Assembly (NCBI GenBank): GCA_040954595.2
Contig: CM082579.2
Location: 10,974,001 to 11,038,000, forward strand
Direction: 5' to 3'
Origin: Balanoglossus misakiensis
Lineage: Eukaryota > Hemichordata
Length of the DNA stretch: 64,000 bases
Positions 13,601 through 25,600 of the stretch are shown here, one piece after another. The notes beneath the pieces were generated by a model that had not been told where the DNA came from, ran no database searches, and worked only from the letters and a program-made list of their open reading frames with translations. Numbering within the stretch: position 1 is the stretch's first letter; the number at the start of each line of letters is the position of its first letter. The position numbers were made by a program, and so were the translations under genes.

Positions 13601-16600
13601 GACTTCGAGGTTGATATCTTCCATTATGCTTCATAGTAGCAAATCGCAACAGTTTATTTTGTTTGGAATACTAGCAAGGGTAAGGTGGGTCAGTAAAGCC
13701 TATTGCTAACTAGCCTAGATGTTGCTAATTAATGCTAATTATTTTCCAACTATTAGCAACGCAACGCCCGGGTCATTGCTCCGGCCAATCAGTAATGTGT
13801 CGCGTATGGTGATTGACTTGAACGACATCAGAGTCAAGACCATGTGGTGACCTCGTTGCCATGACATCGCATTTCGAGTTCTATTGACATGCAGATCTTA
13901 AAAATGGAAGATAGTTGACTGTGTGGCCTGACCCTTGTGTGTGAGTCTATCTAAAACACACTGGGTATGGAGACCAGGCTAATTGCTAACCTAACCGGGC
14001 GAGCTCCTCTTCCGTGGCTTCCACCTTGTCACCAGTGACATCTACGCTAGCTCTGTCAGTGTCATCGGACGGTAGTATTTCGATGACTAAACCATTCTCA
14101 GATGCTACCCATTCTCCCAGAGTCCGGTTATAGGATCCTGTTATAGCGGGAATACAATAAATTAATGTAAAAATAATAGAGAACTATTTAAGGCACTATC
14201 AAGAATTAACTGAGGTACGTGAGAACATTTTGGGGAAATCCTTTATGATTATATTAAACTTGATAACACTGGCTCAATGGTGAGTATTTGCTGTAATGCA
14301 GCAATGTTTACCTGTTGGCACAGCTGAACCTACTGGAAAGCCGAGATAGTTTTCGACGTAATAGTAAACGGTTTGGTTGAAGAATACATCAGTAGTACCA
14401 TTGACACTAGCTTCGTCCATACTATTGGTCGGAGAAAGGATAGAGGAGTGTAGCTTTGTTATATCTCACAAAACAAGAATAAAACAGAATTCAGAGCTGG
14501 ACAAATTCTGGTCTGTACTATCTTTACAACACAATCCATTCAAGTTTAACATTAGTGGGTTTATTTTAGTAAAGAGAAGTTAAACACGTGAGGGTTACGT
14601 TTGATATGTCTACTTGCTTTATGGGTATTTAATTTCTCTTAATTGAAACGTGAGATTTTCAACTCTGGCAGAATCACTGGCCTCTCCTCCAAGTTCAGCG
14701 TGGTTCTTACCTGAGCTCCATGGCGTATGTGTACCCAGTGAAAGGTGGTAAAACGGCAGGCATGGCCTCTTCCCCATTATCGCCTACAGTGTATTCCGTC
14801 ACCCTAATGTGCGGTTGCACGACAGTCTGAGAGGAAAATGGTGGATGAGTCTTATGGGATTAAAAAATTATATGAAACTATGGATTTATGTCCCAAAACA
14901 TAACCTGTCTTGCGATTCATTGTTTAAAACAAGTTATAAGAAACAAACTACAAAAATATGACGCGCTGCTATGTTTTGTGAATACATACCTCATTATCTG
15001 TCCCATTGTTGGAGACGATGGTCGCTTCAGTCCCCGGATGGAACATAATGACTCCCTTCCTCTTGCCTGCAGCGTCTTCAACTACACTTCCTTCAGCAAC
15101 TTGGATATCCTCAGATTCCAAGTCAATGACTGTGACCTAAAAATACCACGAGTTTCTCATTTAGCCTCCTTCTTGCGAACACGATTGAAATATAAATTCG
15201 AATGAACTACTATTGCATTACATGTAGTCGGCAAACGCAGACACATTTGTTTGTTGCATTCAATTTGAATACACTGCACTGTAAAATTACACCTTTTGCA
15301 GATAAACGGTGACTAAACCAAGAACATAACCATTTTGTAATCTCAACAAGGCTTGTCAAAATTACATCTCCACTTTTATTGAAAACGGGTTCAAAATACA
15401 CCACAACAAAAAAGCAGCCATAGTATAGTAAAGACACTAAGTTTTTTTCTGGTTTACCTTTTGATCCACCGCAAGGAGAACAACGCCATCGACGGCAACA
15501 TACTGTTCGGTGGCAATTTGGACACTTCTCTGCGCTCCAATAAAATTCCTCCGATTGAAGTTTAGTGTGAGAACACCACCGCCGTTGACGGCTATTTCAT
15601 ACCTACATCAAAATGATAAATATGTAATGATATTCAGAACACTCCGTCTCTCAAAGCAATAAAAGTACATGTACAACAAACACTATACATGTATTAAACG
15701 TTCCACACACCGGAAATGGCGGAAACGATATAGTAACCTTCGAACTCACCCGCCATCTTGTCTGGTTAGAGTGTACCCATATTGTGGATAACCATGGACA
15801 GACACAGTCACACCCTGCAAAGGGCTACTGTCTCGACTAGTCACGTACCCTCGCAGTACGCTGATAAGCCTAAGAGAATGGGGCGTAAAATCAATCGATT
15901 AATCTTGCAGATTATGTCAATAATCTGTTTAATAACTAGAAAAATAGTCCCTTCAGGACACCATGTGTAGTGTAGCAAACCACATAGTGTAAGAACCTGT
16001 ATGATTGTTCCAGCTCCACATGTGGTATGCAATGAAACTGAAAACAACTGAAATGATGACAATTTGCCTATTCAGAATTATTGAATTACTAGTTACATAA
16101 TTACTTCTCTCGGAACTATATGTACAGATGCAATGCATTACCAAACAAAAACCAAGGCCATTTTATTCTTAATACTAAAGATCTTCATTTTAGCTTATTA
16201 TACGATGCTAAAACTATAGCCAAAGGGGTGAACGTCTTGTAAACACCGAATACGTTTTGGTCCTTAATTTCTCACTCCTAAATTCTGCACTTATAAGTCT
16301 TACTCTGCTTGGAAGTAGTCCACATCTGCATCCAGTTGAATTCCACTGTCGAGGAACAGGAAGGAGACTTGGTCGTAGAAGTCCTGCGTGGCGCTGATAT
16401 TCGTCCTGACAAAATCCTCGGGTGACGGCGAGTATGTACAGGAGACGTCGTTCATGCACTCGGTGGAATTGCAACAGTCGGGGTCGTCGCAATCTATCAG
16501 GGTGTCTGGAACAGTGAGAATGAGCGATTTGAAGTTACAACACAACATTATGCTCTAGAGTATCACAACAGCTGAAAATTGTCAGATGACTCAGGGACTT

Positions 16601-19600
16601 CAACTAACACCCAGTATAAATTGCCATGCAAGGCTTACTGTACTGTAAGATATTTAAGAAGTTTAATACTTCAGTATTTCTTCTTAAAATATGGTATAGA
16701 AAGGCTGATTGCCACTGTTATACTCATATTAAAAGGTTTATATTTAAACTATGAGGCACGACGTATACGTCGTTTCTAGAACACTAACACATAACTAACT
16801 GTATTGTGACAAGTAGTATAGTACACACCTCTATCATTGTCGATACCATCACTGCAGGCTGACTCAACCCCTGGAAGTAAAATCAAGTTTTAAACACCGT
16901 CAGCGAGACGCCTAGACAAAATTAGCCTTCAATCCCACAAAAGGAAGACACGTGAATGGTACACCGATTGTTGACGTGTTCGTACAAAAGTCAATTGGAT
17001 GATGTCTTGATCTGTGGTCTTACTACAGAATTCAAAATAGCTGCAACAACCGCCAAACTAGCAACACCGTATTTCTTTGATGCCAGCGACACGTTATCCC
17101 TAAAAGTGTAACAATGTCACAATTTATTGCACTGAATATCAAATAATCTCATTATACTCTTAGGCCTTTAATCTGAAGTGGTTCATTGTATTGATCTGAA
17201 GAAATGAGACCTGCACCACGCCTGGTCAGACACTTACCAATTGAACACTCCACTCCCTGGAAGTGTTGGTCACAGACACATTGCCATACTCCAGATATCA
17301 GTGTGCAGGCTCCGTTTCCATGACAATTGTTAGGACATGCATCTGGGAAAACGAGGGTTGTGTTACTCTACAAAGTCACACTTTCATCGATGGGGCATCG
17401 ATTTGCGAGGCAACGACTACAATCTTCTGTCGGCCTCACCATTATACAGAATTTAACGGTTCATAATTGAATAGACGATTTAATTTAAATATTTACCTCG
17501 ATACACACGATACCGGTTTTCAGTAAATAAGCCCAAAAGTCTGTGTGTGGGAGGGGGGTGAAACTGATCAGCTGTTACAAAATGAACTTACCTATTTCAC
17601 AGGTATCTCCCGTCCAACCACTGTCACAAACGCACGTACCATTGTGACATGTACCGTTATCACCGCAACCTGAAAGGCACTGGCCTATACAGAAATCAGA
17701 AATACTTATTTGTATACACTGTTTAACGTAAGATGCAACTATAGAGATATAGTCCAGGAGATAGGTGCCGTTAATCAGAATTTTTGGTAAGGAAGGTTTG
17801 AGAAGTCCATTCTATGTAAAAAATGGTGCTGATTCCAAAAAAGTCAGTCTTATTGACCCCACTCAAGACAAAATTGCCATTTTGGCCCTTTTTAACCCAA
17901 AAATGGTCTTTTTTAGAAAACACTAAAAACACACTGTTTTCGTCACATTCTGAGATCTGATGACATACGATATGCTTATTCTATGTAAAATTTGGTGAAT
18001 ATTACGAAAAAAGTAGTCCGATTGACCAAAAACAACACAAAATTGCCTTTTTGACCATTTTTTGCCCAAAAAACGTCATTTTTAGAAAAAATTTAAAACA
18101 CACGGTTTTCTTCATAATGATTGATCTGGTGATATATGGAAAGTCAATTCTATGTTAAAAGTGGTGACTTTATAAAATAAAGCAGTCTTTTTGACCCCAA
18201 TCAATACAAAAATGCCATTTTTGGCCACTTTTTGAGGTCAAAATAGGTCATTTTTACAAAAAAAACTAAAAACAAATTGTGTTCTTCATATTCAGAGATC
18301 ATTGGATATATGAAATGTCCATTCTATGTAAAAAATGGTGCTGATTCCAGAAAAAGCAGTCTTATTGATCCTACTCAAGAAGAAAATGCCATTTTTGCCA
18401 CTTTTTGCCCAAAAACGTCATTTTTAGAAAACACTCAAAATTTATATATTTTCTTCATTTTCGGAGATCTGATAATGTATTATATGCCCACCCTATGTAA
18501 AATTTGGTGATTATTCCAAAAAAGCACATTTATTGACCCAACCTAATACAAAAATGCCCTTTTGAAAAGTTTTTGCCCAAAAAGGCCATTTTTAGAAAAA
18601 TAATTAAAAATAAACTTTTCTTCATAAAGGTCAGAGATCATGTGATATATGAAATGTTCATCCTATGTAAAAAATGGTGCTGATTCCAGAAATAACAGTC
18701 TTATTGATCCTACTAAAGAAAAAATGCCATTTTTGCCACTTTTTGCCCCAAAAACGTCATTATCTGAAAACACTCAAAATTTATATATTTTCTTCACTTT
18801 CGGAGATCTTATAATGTATTATATGCCCACTATATGTGAAAAATTTCCAAAAAAGCAGTTTTATTGATGCCACTCAAGATAAAAGTGCCTTTTTGGCAAG
18901 TTTCTGCCCCAAAAGTGTCATTTCTAGAAACCACCCAAAACGTTTATATTTTCTTCACTTTCGGAGATGATGATGTATTATATACCCACTCTATGTGAAA
19001 AAATTCCAAAAAAAAGTTTTACTGGCGCCACTCAAGAAAACAGTGCTTTTTTGACAAGTTTTTGCCCAAAAAGCCACTTTTCGAAAATCATTAAAAACAA
19101 ACTGTTTTCTTATTATTCGGAGATTCTATGATGTGTGAAAAGTACATTTGTTGTAAAATAGGTGTTGTTTCCAGAAATGCAGTCTTAATGACCTCAAAGA
19201 TGATGAAATCGCCTTTTTGGCTAAGTTTTGCACAAAATTGTTATTTTTAGGAATATATTAATAGCATTCTCTTTTCTTCACTTTCGGTGATCTTATTATA
19301 AATAAAAGCCCATTCTATATTGAAACGTGGTTACTGTTCCAAAAACGGAAGTCTTACTTACCCTATTCAATTGAAATTTGTAATTTCGGCCACTTTTTTG
19401 GTCAAAAATGTTCATTAAAAACAAACAAACTAAAGACAAATTGTTTTCTTCATATTCAGAGATCTGATCATGTATGAAAAGTCCATTCTGTGTAAAATTT
19501 GGTGACTATTCCAAAAACGGCAGTCTGGTTGGCCCCACTCTAGTCAAAATTGCCTTTTTGGCTATTTGTAGCCAAAAATAGATCTACTCAAGAAAAATTT

Positions 19601-22600
19601 ATCCTTTTTGCCATTTTGTACCAAAAACATGTTTGTATTTGGAGTTTTTGCAAAATTAGCCCAAGTTGAACTCATAATGATGATGAAACAGCGTCGACAG
19701 GAAAAGAAGTTACGAATTGAACAAAACTCGCGTCGATGAATGTAAACACGCTGCCCGGGACCAAGCTCTAAACATGATACAGATGACAAAAGACAGGCAT
19801 TGCATATTGCCCAAATATTCCCATACAGCAGTTCCAAATTAAAATGTCAAGGAATTTAAGTGTTTTCATTATGTTTATTTGGTTTAAGCCCACATTTTCC
19901 CTGCTGCGTGCTAGTTCAGGGGCCAGTTTTAGCAGTGCTCTATTGAGTATTCTAGCATCGTCGGTTGCACTCCTGTCCAATCAGTATGACGGAGGTATCA
20001 TGATATAAATTATAATATAATTTCTGATTTTGTATTCAGATTGAAGAGAATAAATTTCAACAATCTCTCCCGAGCTGGCATATCTGAACCTAAATATTTC
20101 ACACCACGCATAATCGACTTATAGTAGACAGTGCGTGTACATGGTTCATCTTATTGTTGAGTTCAGTTTTGGGCTAAATATGCCAAATTGTGGCAACCCT
20201 GTCTTTCAATATCATCAATTTAATTGATATTATATGGTTATGGCGTTTTAAATATGCATATACAACATCAGAACACAAATGGCAAAAACATCAATTATAT
20301 TTGTTTTCTGAAAATGCCTATTGTTGACCAAAAGATGGCAAAATGACAATTTTGTACTGAGCGGGGTGTCTCAATAAGACCGTTGTGCTGGTATCAGCAT
20401 ATTTTTTGCACACACACAAAAAAAACAAAAAACAAAAACAAACAACGAATGTACATACATCACAAGGGCTCTGAATATGAAGGAATAAGTTTGTATTTAT
20501 TTGTTCTAACAGTTACCTTTTTGAGCAAAGAGGCAAAAATGGTATTTTTCCCTCTGTACAATGTACTTTTCACACATCATAGAATCTCCAAATAATAAGA
20601 AAACAGTTTGTTTTTAATGATTTTCGAAAAGTGGCTTTTTGGGCAAAAACTTGTCAAAAAAGCACTGTTTTCTTGAGTGGCGCCAGTAAAACTTTTTTTT
20701 GGAATTTTTTCACATAGAGTGGGTATATAATACATCATCATCTCCGAAAGTGAAGAAAATATAAAAGTTTTGGGTGGTTTCTAAAAATGACACTTTTGGG
20801 GCAGAAACTTGCCAAAAAGGCACTTTTATCTTGAGTGGCATCAATAAAACTGCTTTTTTGGAAAGTTTTCACATATAGTGGGCATATAATACATTATCAG
20901 ATCTCCGAAAGTGAAGAAAATATATAAATTTTGAGTGTTTTCAGAAAATGACGTTTTTGGGGCAAAAAGTGGCAAAAATGGCATTTTTTCTTTAGTAGGA
21001 TCAATAAGATTGCTATTTCTGGAATCAGCACCATTTTTTACATAGGATGAACATTTCATATATCACATGATCTCTGAGCTTTATGAAGAAAAGTTTGTTT
21101 TTAATTTTTTTTCTAAAAATGACCTTTTTTGACCTCAAAAAGTGGCCAAAAATGGCATTTTTGTATTGATTGAGGTCAAAAAGACTGCTTTATTTTTTAA
21201 AGTCACCACTTTTAACATAGAATTGACTTTCCATATATCACCAGATCAATCATTATGAAGAAAACCGTGTGTTTTAATTTTTTTCTAAAAATGACGTTTT
21301 TGGGCAAAAAATGGTCAAAAAGGCAATTTTGTGTTGTTTTGGGTCAATCGGACTACTTTTTTCGTAATATTCACCAAATTTTACATAGAATAAGCATATC
21401 GTATGTCATCAGATCTCAGAATGTGACGAAAACAGTGTGTTTTTAGTGTTTTCTAAAAAAGACCATTTTTGGGTTAAAAAGGGTCAAAATGGCAATTTTG
21501 TCTTGAGTGGGGTCAATAAGACCTACTTTTTTGGAATCAGCACCATTTTTTACATAGAATGGACTTCTCAAACCTTCCTTACCAAAAATTCTGATTAACG
21601 GCACCTATCTCCTAGGGTAATAGGACTACGTACCCCCATGCTGCAATCCATTTAAAATATCAATGTGCTCGTTCGTTTCAGGACCTTGTCGATTTTCAAT
21701 GATTAATTCAGAGAGAAAAAAATCATGTCCAAATACATTATCATGCATGAAAACCAGCAACTGTTAAAACAGCTTTACTAATGGCGTGAAACTTACGATC
21801 TCTGCAAAGTGGGCCTGTCCATCCCTGGTAGCAGTCACATGTACCGTTGCGACAGATACCCAGTCCAGAACACGATTCTTCGCAAGAAACTAGAGAAAGT
21901 ACATAAGTGATAAACAAAATTTTTACACAAGATAGACTCCAAGGCCACATAGTCCATTAAAATATTAATTATTGGTGTGTTCCACTTCGCGTAAAAGCTA
22001 TGTCTTGGTCAGATATTTTAGATGGCTCATTTCTATAGACTAACATATCGCCGTATTAAAATCACTGACTTCTTATTTTACTTTCCCGATAACATATTTA
22101 GTTCACGTTGTCTATGATGAGATAAGGAGCTTCGTATACTAAAAATAGACTGGATCAAACTGAAAGTTTTCTTACGTTCAGAGCAGTCTGGTTCCTGCCA
22201 ATTCCCATAGCAAGTGCACAGACCAGTGATGTTGTTACAGTTTCCATGACCGTTGCAGTCACTTGGACATGGCCTGTAGGCTATCAAATGATGTCAATTG
22301 ACATTTCGTTAGTCTTGTTAGTCATGGATTGTGTTAAAGGGACAATTTCCCTATAATTTTTGACGTTATTTTTTAAAATTCTTATCATATTATGTTTATG
22401 TTGATCCACACACCGAAACATGCTCATTCATCAGCTGCCCTGGCCCAATTCACAACGTAGAAGAAGATACTAGTATTACACATGGATGATTCCACCATTT
22501 CATTTTGGTCAGTACAATACTTTATATATTGGCCAATAATAACAAACTGTTGCAACAGCTATTTTTCTCGCTCCTGCTGATAAGATCTAACCAAGCCCAG

Positions 22601-25600
22601 ACATTTTTACACTCTACTTACGTGTTGTACACACTTGTCCCTGCCACCCTTGATAACATCGACATTGACCGTCGACGCAGTTCCCGTTGTTGTTACAATC
22701 ACTTGGGACACAGTCGACTGAAAGTAAGAAAACACAACAATATATAAAACCCAATGGAAAACAGAATCGTGAATCACGTTAAAATGATTTCAAGAGTATA
22801 GTAACTATTCGGAGCAATTTTATTCACACACAAATCATATTGGATTCAGGGATCCTAAACAGTACTTGTAGCATCCCTGAAATCGTGTTAGATTTTGTGT
22901 CGAGTTACATTCCGCTTTTTAATGTGTCACAGCTTCTGATCGTATCCCGTGTAAGAGTCCACTCCACAAAATATCACAAAACTCAATTAATAGTTTAAAT
23001 GTACCTCTATCACAAGTTGTTCCCATCCAGCCTTGATGGCACTGACAGACAGCATCCACACAGTTACCGTTACCATGGCAGTCACGAGGAATGCAATCAG
23101 CTGTAACATAAATAATGCGTCATGTTCTAGGCCTATCACTTTCGTCGACAATATCTCAGAAACCACAATGTCCTGACTTAAATAGACATTTAACATATCT
23201 AGTACGCTTTTTGAGACTTTAAAGTCTTCAATACTTACGTAGCAGACACTTGTCTCCTGTCCATCCATCATAGCAATTACACACATCGTCTCTAAAATAA
23301 CCATGGCCACTGCAGTCTTCAGGCGAGCACGGGACAGGTGACACTAGAAAATTCAAGAAATATGTGATTGTTAACATGAATACTTCATTTAGAATGTGAA
23401 AATTGATAGTTTCTTCGACGTTTTTCTTATGTAAATGCTTTATTCCGTTTAATAATGGCACTGGAATTTCGGTCTGCTTCTCTCGAGTTTCGTACAGAAC
23501 AGCGCCAACACGCAGAGACTTGTGTTCATCTTGATGGGTGTCTAAATCCCCCCAGATCAGAATTCGGATAGGAACATACTGATATTCATATCTGTTAACA
23601 TTGATAAAATTACAGAATTAAATGTCCCTCCTGCATTGAAAGACCGAAGTTACTCCCTCTCTCATAACAACATTGTTAGAGAAAACTTGAACCACCACCT
23701 TCAAGTTAAGGCTGTATGATGTTTGTGGTAAAGGGGCTTAGGGAACTATTCTTGTTTACCTTGTGCGCAGTCCACTCCACTCCATCCTTCTGCGCACTGA
23801 CACACACCATCCTCGCACTGGCCTCGTCCATGGCAGTCTTGGGGACAACGTAGAGGGCTCGCTGGAACATAAAGATCAACATGTGACATTTACAAACAGA
23901 CCAGACCTGTTGCTGCCTTTGAATGCTGGAAAATCATTGTCAACGGAAAATGTGAAGTCCTGTGTAACAAAATGGTACAGCTTTGCATTAAGAGCTTAAT
24001 ATGCATAATCTGGGGTTTCTGGAAATGCAAGGAATATACATGGCAGCGGTGTATAATTTTTTGTACATGTATAATGATGTGTTATAACTCACGGGTTTGT
24101 GTGAATCCCATGTCAGTCCGAAGTGAATTCTTTTCTCCGTTGAATATTCCAAACACCCAATTTCCGGATGCAAGATATTCAAATGTCACTTTTATGCCAA
24201 CTTCTTCGTCAGCGATTGCCCTCTTCCTCATCCTGGAGTTATGCAAATTAAATTAACTATAATTGATCAATGGGTATTATTTATTGCCTTTTTCATAAAC
24301 ATCAGCAATTAATGGATAGATTGGTTAATCAATAAATGACCTACACAGCTGATTAACATATGTTTCAGTCAAGATGCCAATCAATCGATCAATCAATCAA
24401 TCAGTCAGTCAGTCAGTCGATCAATCAATCAATCAATCGGCCAGGTAGTTGGGTGCATTGCCCTGATGATTGTTACTTGCCATTTCAAACTGCGGGATAT
24501 ATATTTAAGTCAATCTGGGGAAAATAAATAAACACCCACTTTTCAGATACAACAGTCTTGACGACATCATACTCCACGTGCGTTGGTTTTTCGTCCAGAC
24601 GGCCATAAACAGCCACCGCCACATCGCTGCCAGGATCATCCAGTGAAAATTCTAAATCAGAGTCTTCGGCCAATTTGACTGTGAAATACTCGAACTCATC
24701 TGGTGGTACGGAGATGGGAACTGGCTCGTCTGGTGATATTTCTGTCATCATTTGAGAGAGGTTTGTACAGGTTATATTTGACCTATGATTTTGTGGTCGA
24801 TGGATGACTATCATTATAAAAAAGATGAAAATTCTCACCTGGGAGATCAGCTACTGCTGTACTTGCTGGTGCCGTATCTGTACTGTGCACACCTGGTACA
24901 GTAGGACTGATGCTGCTATGTCTAGTTGTTTGACTAGTTGAAGCACGGTCACTCACCGTGGTTGAAGGTTTGGTTGTATGTTTGGTTGTATGTGTGGTTG
25001 ATACTGTGGTGATTTTATCATCTGCTGACGTAGTTGATGCTGTTTCCATGGTAGCTGGTACTTCCCTAATGGCATCTGTGGTATCTAGGTATAGTACTGA
25101 GAAGATGAAGAATATGTTCATGAGTGAATATCGTGTTCCTGCTGATTAAACTATTGTACTTTGGTGTTGATATTGTGACTGATTTGATGTTGGAGAGACT
25201 TGACAGGCTTATTAAGCATATAAGGGCATTGTACCATCATCCTTGTACCATCATCCGAAAATATTCCACTCGAGTATTTCATAGTCCGTGTCAGTGCTTG
25301 AGGGCGCTTTCCTTAAGCATAGGCCATTAAAAAATAGCTGAATGCTGATTCAATTTGAACCAAAAGCTAATACTGAAAACATTTATTTTCAGTCTGTGTC
25401 ACAAACAAAAAGAAATCATCATAAACAGGAAAAAAAATTAGGGGTTGTAAAGTGGAGATTATCTGCCACGATCTTCCCTGATAGACGGCGGACAGGGATG
25501 GGACCAGAGTACATACATAACTCACCTATGACTACGATGAGAGAAGCGAGTAGGATTAGAAGGAAAACGCACATCACGACGATTATAATTATCAGTGCTT

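Noticed and set aside
12916-13602. Plus-strand Pro-rich frames over the minisatellite (LPPPPG and WTTATTT repeats)
   Set aside because: They are antisense shadows of the Gly-rich teneurin exon, which has splice sites, phase and family context on the minus strand.
13680-13990. Repeated gctaat motifs suggesting a small inverted-repeat element
   Set aside because: The pairing arms are about 10 bp and AT-rich, not clearly above chance, and no terminal ends can be defined.
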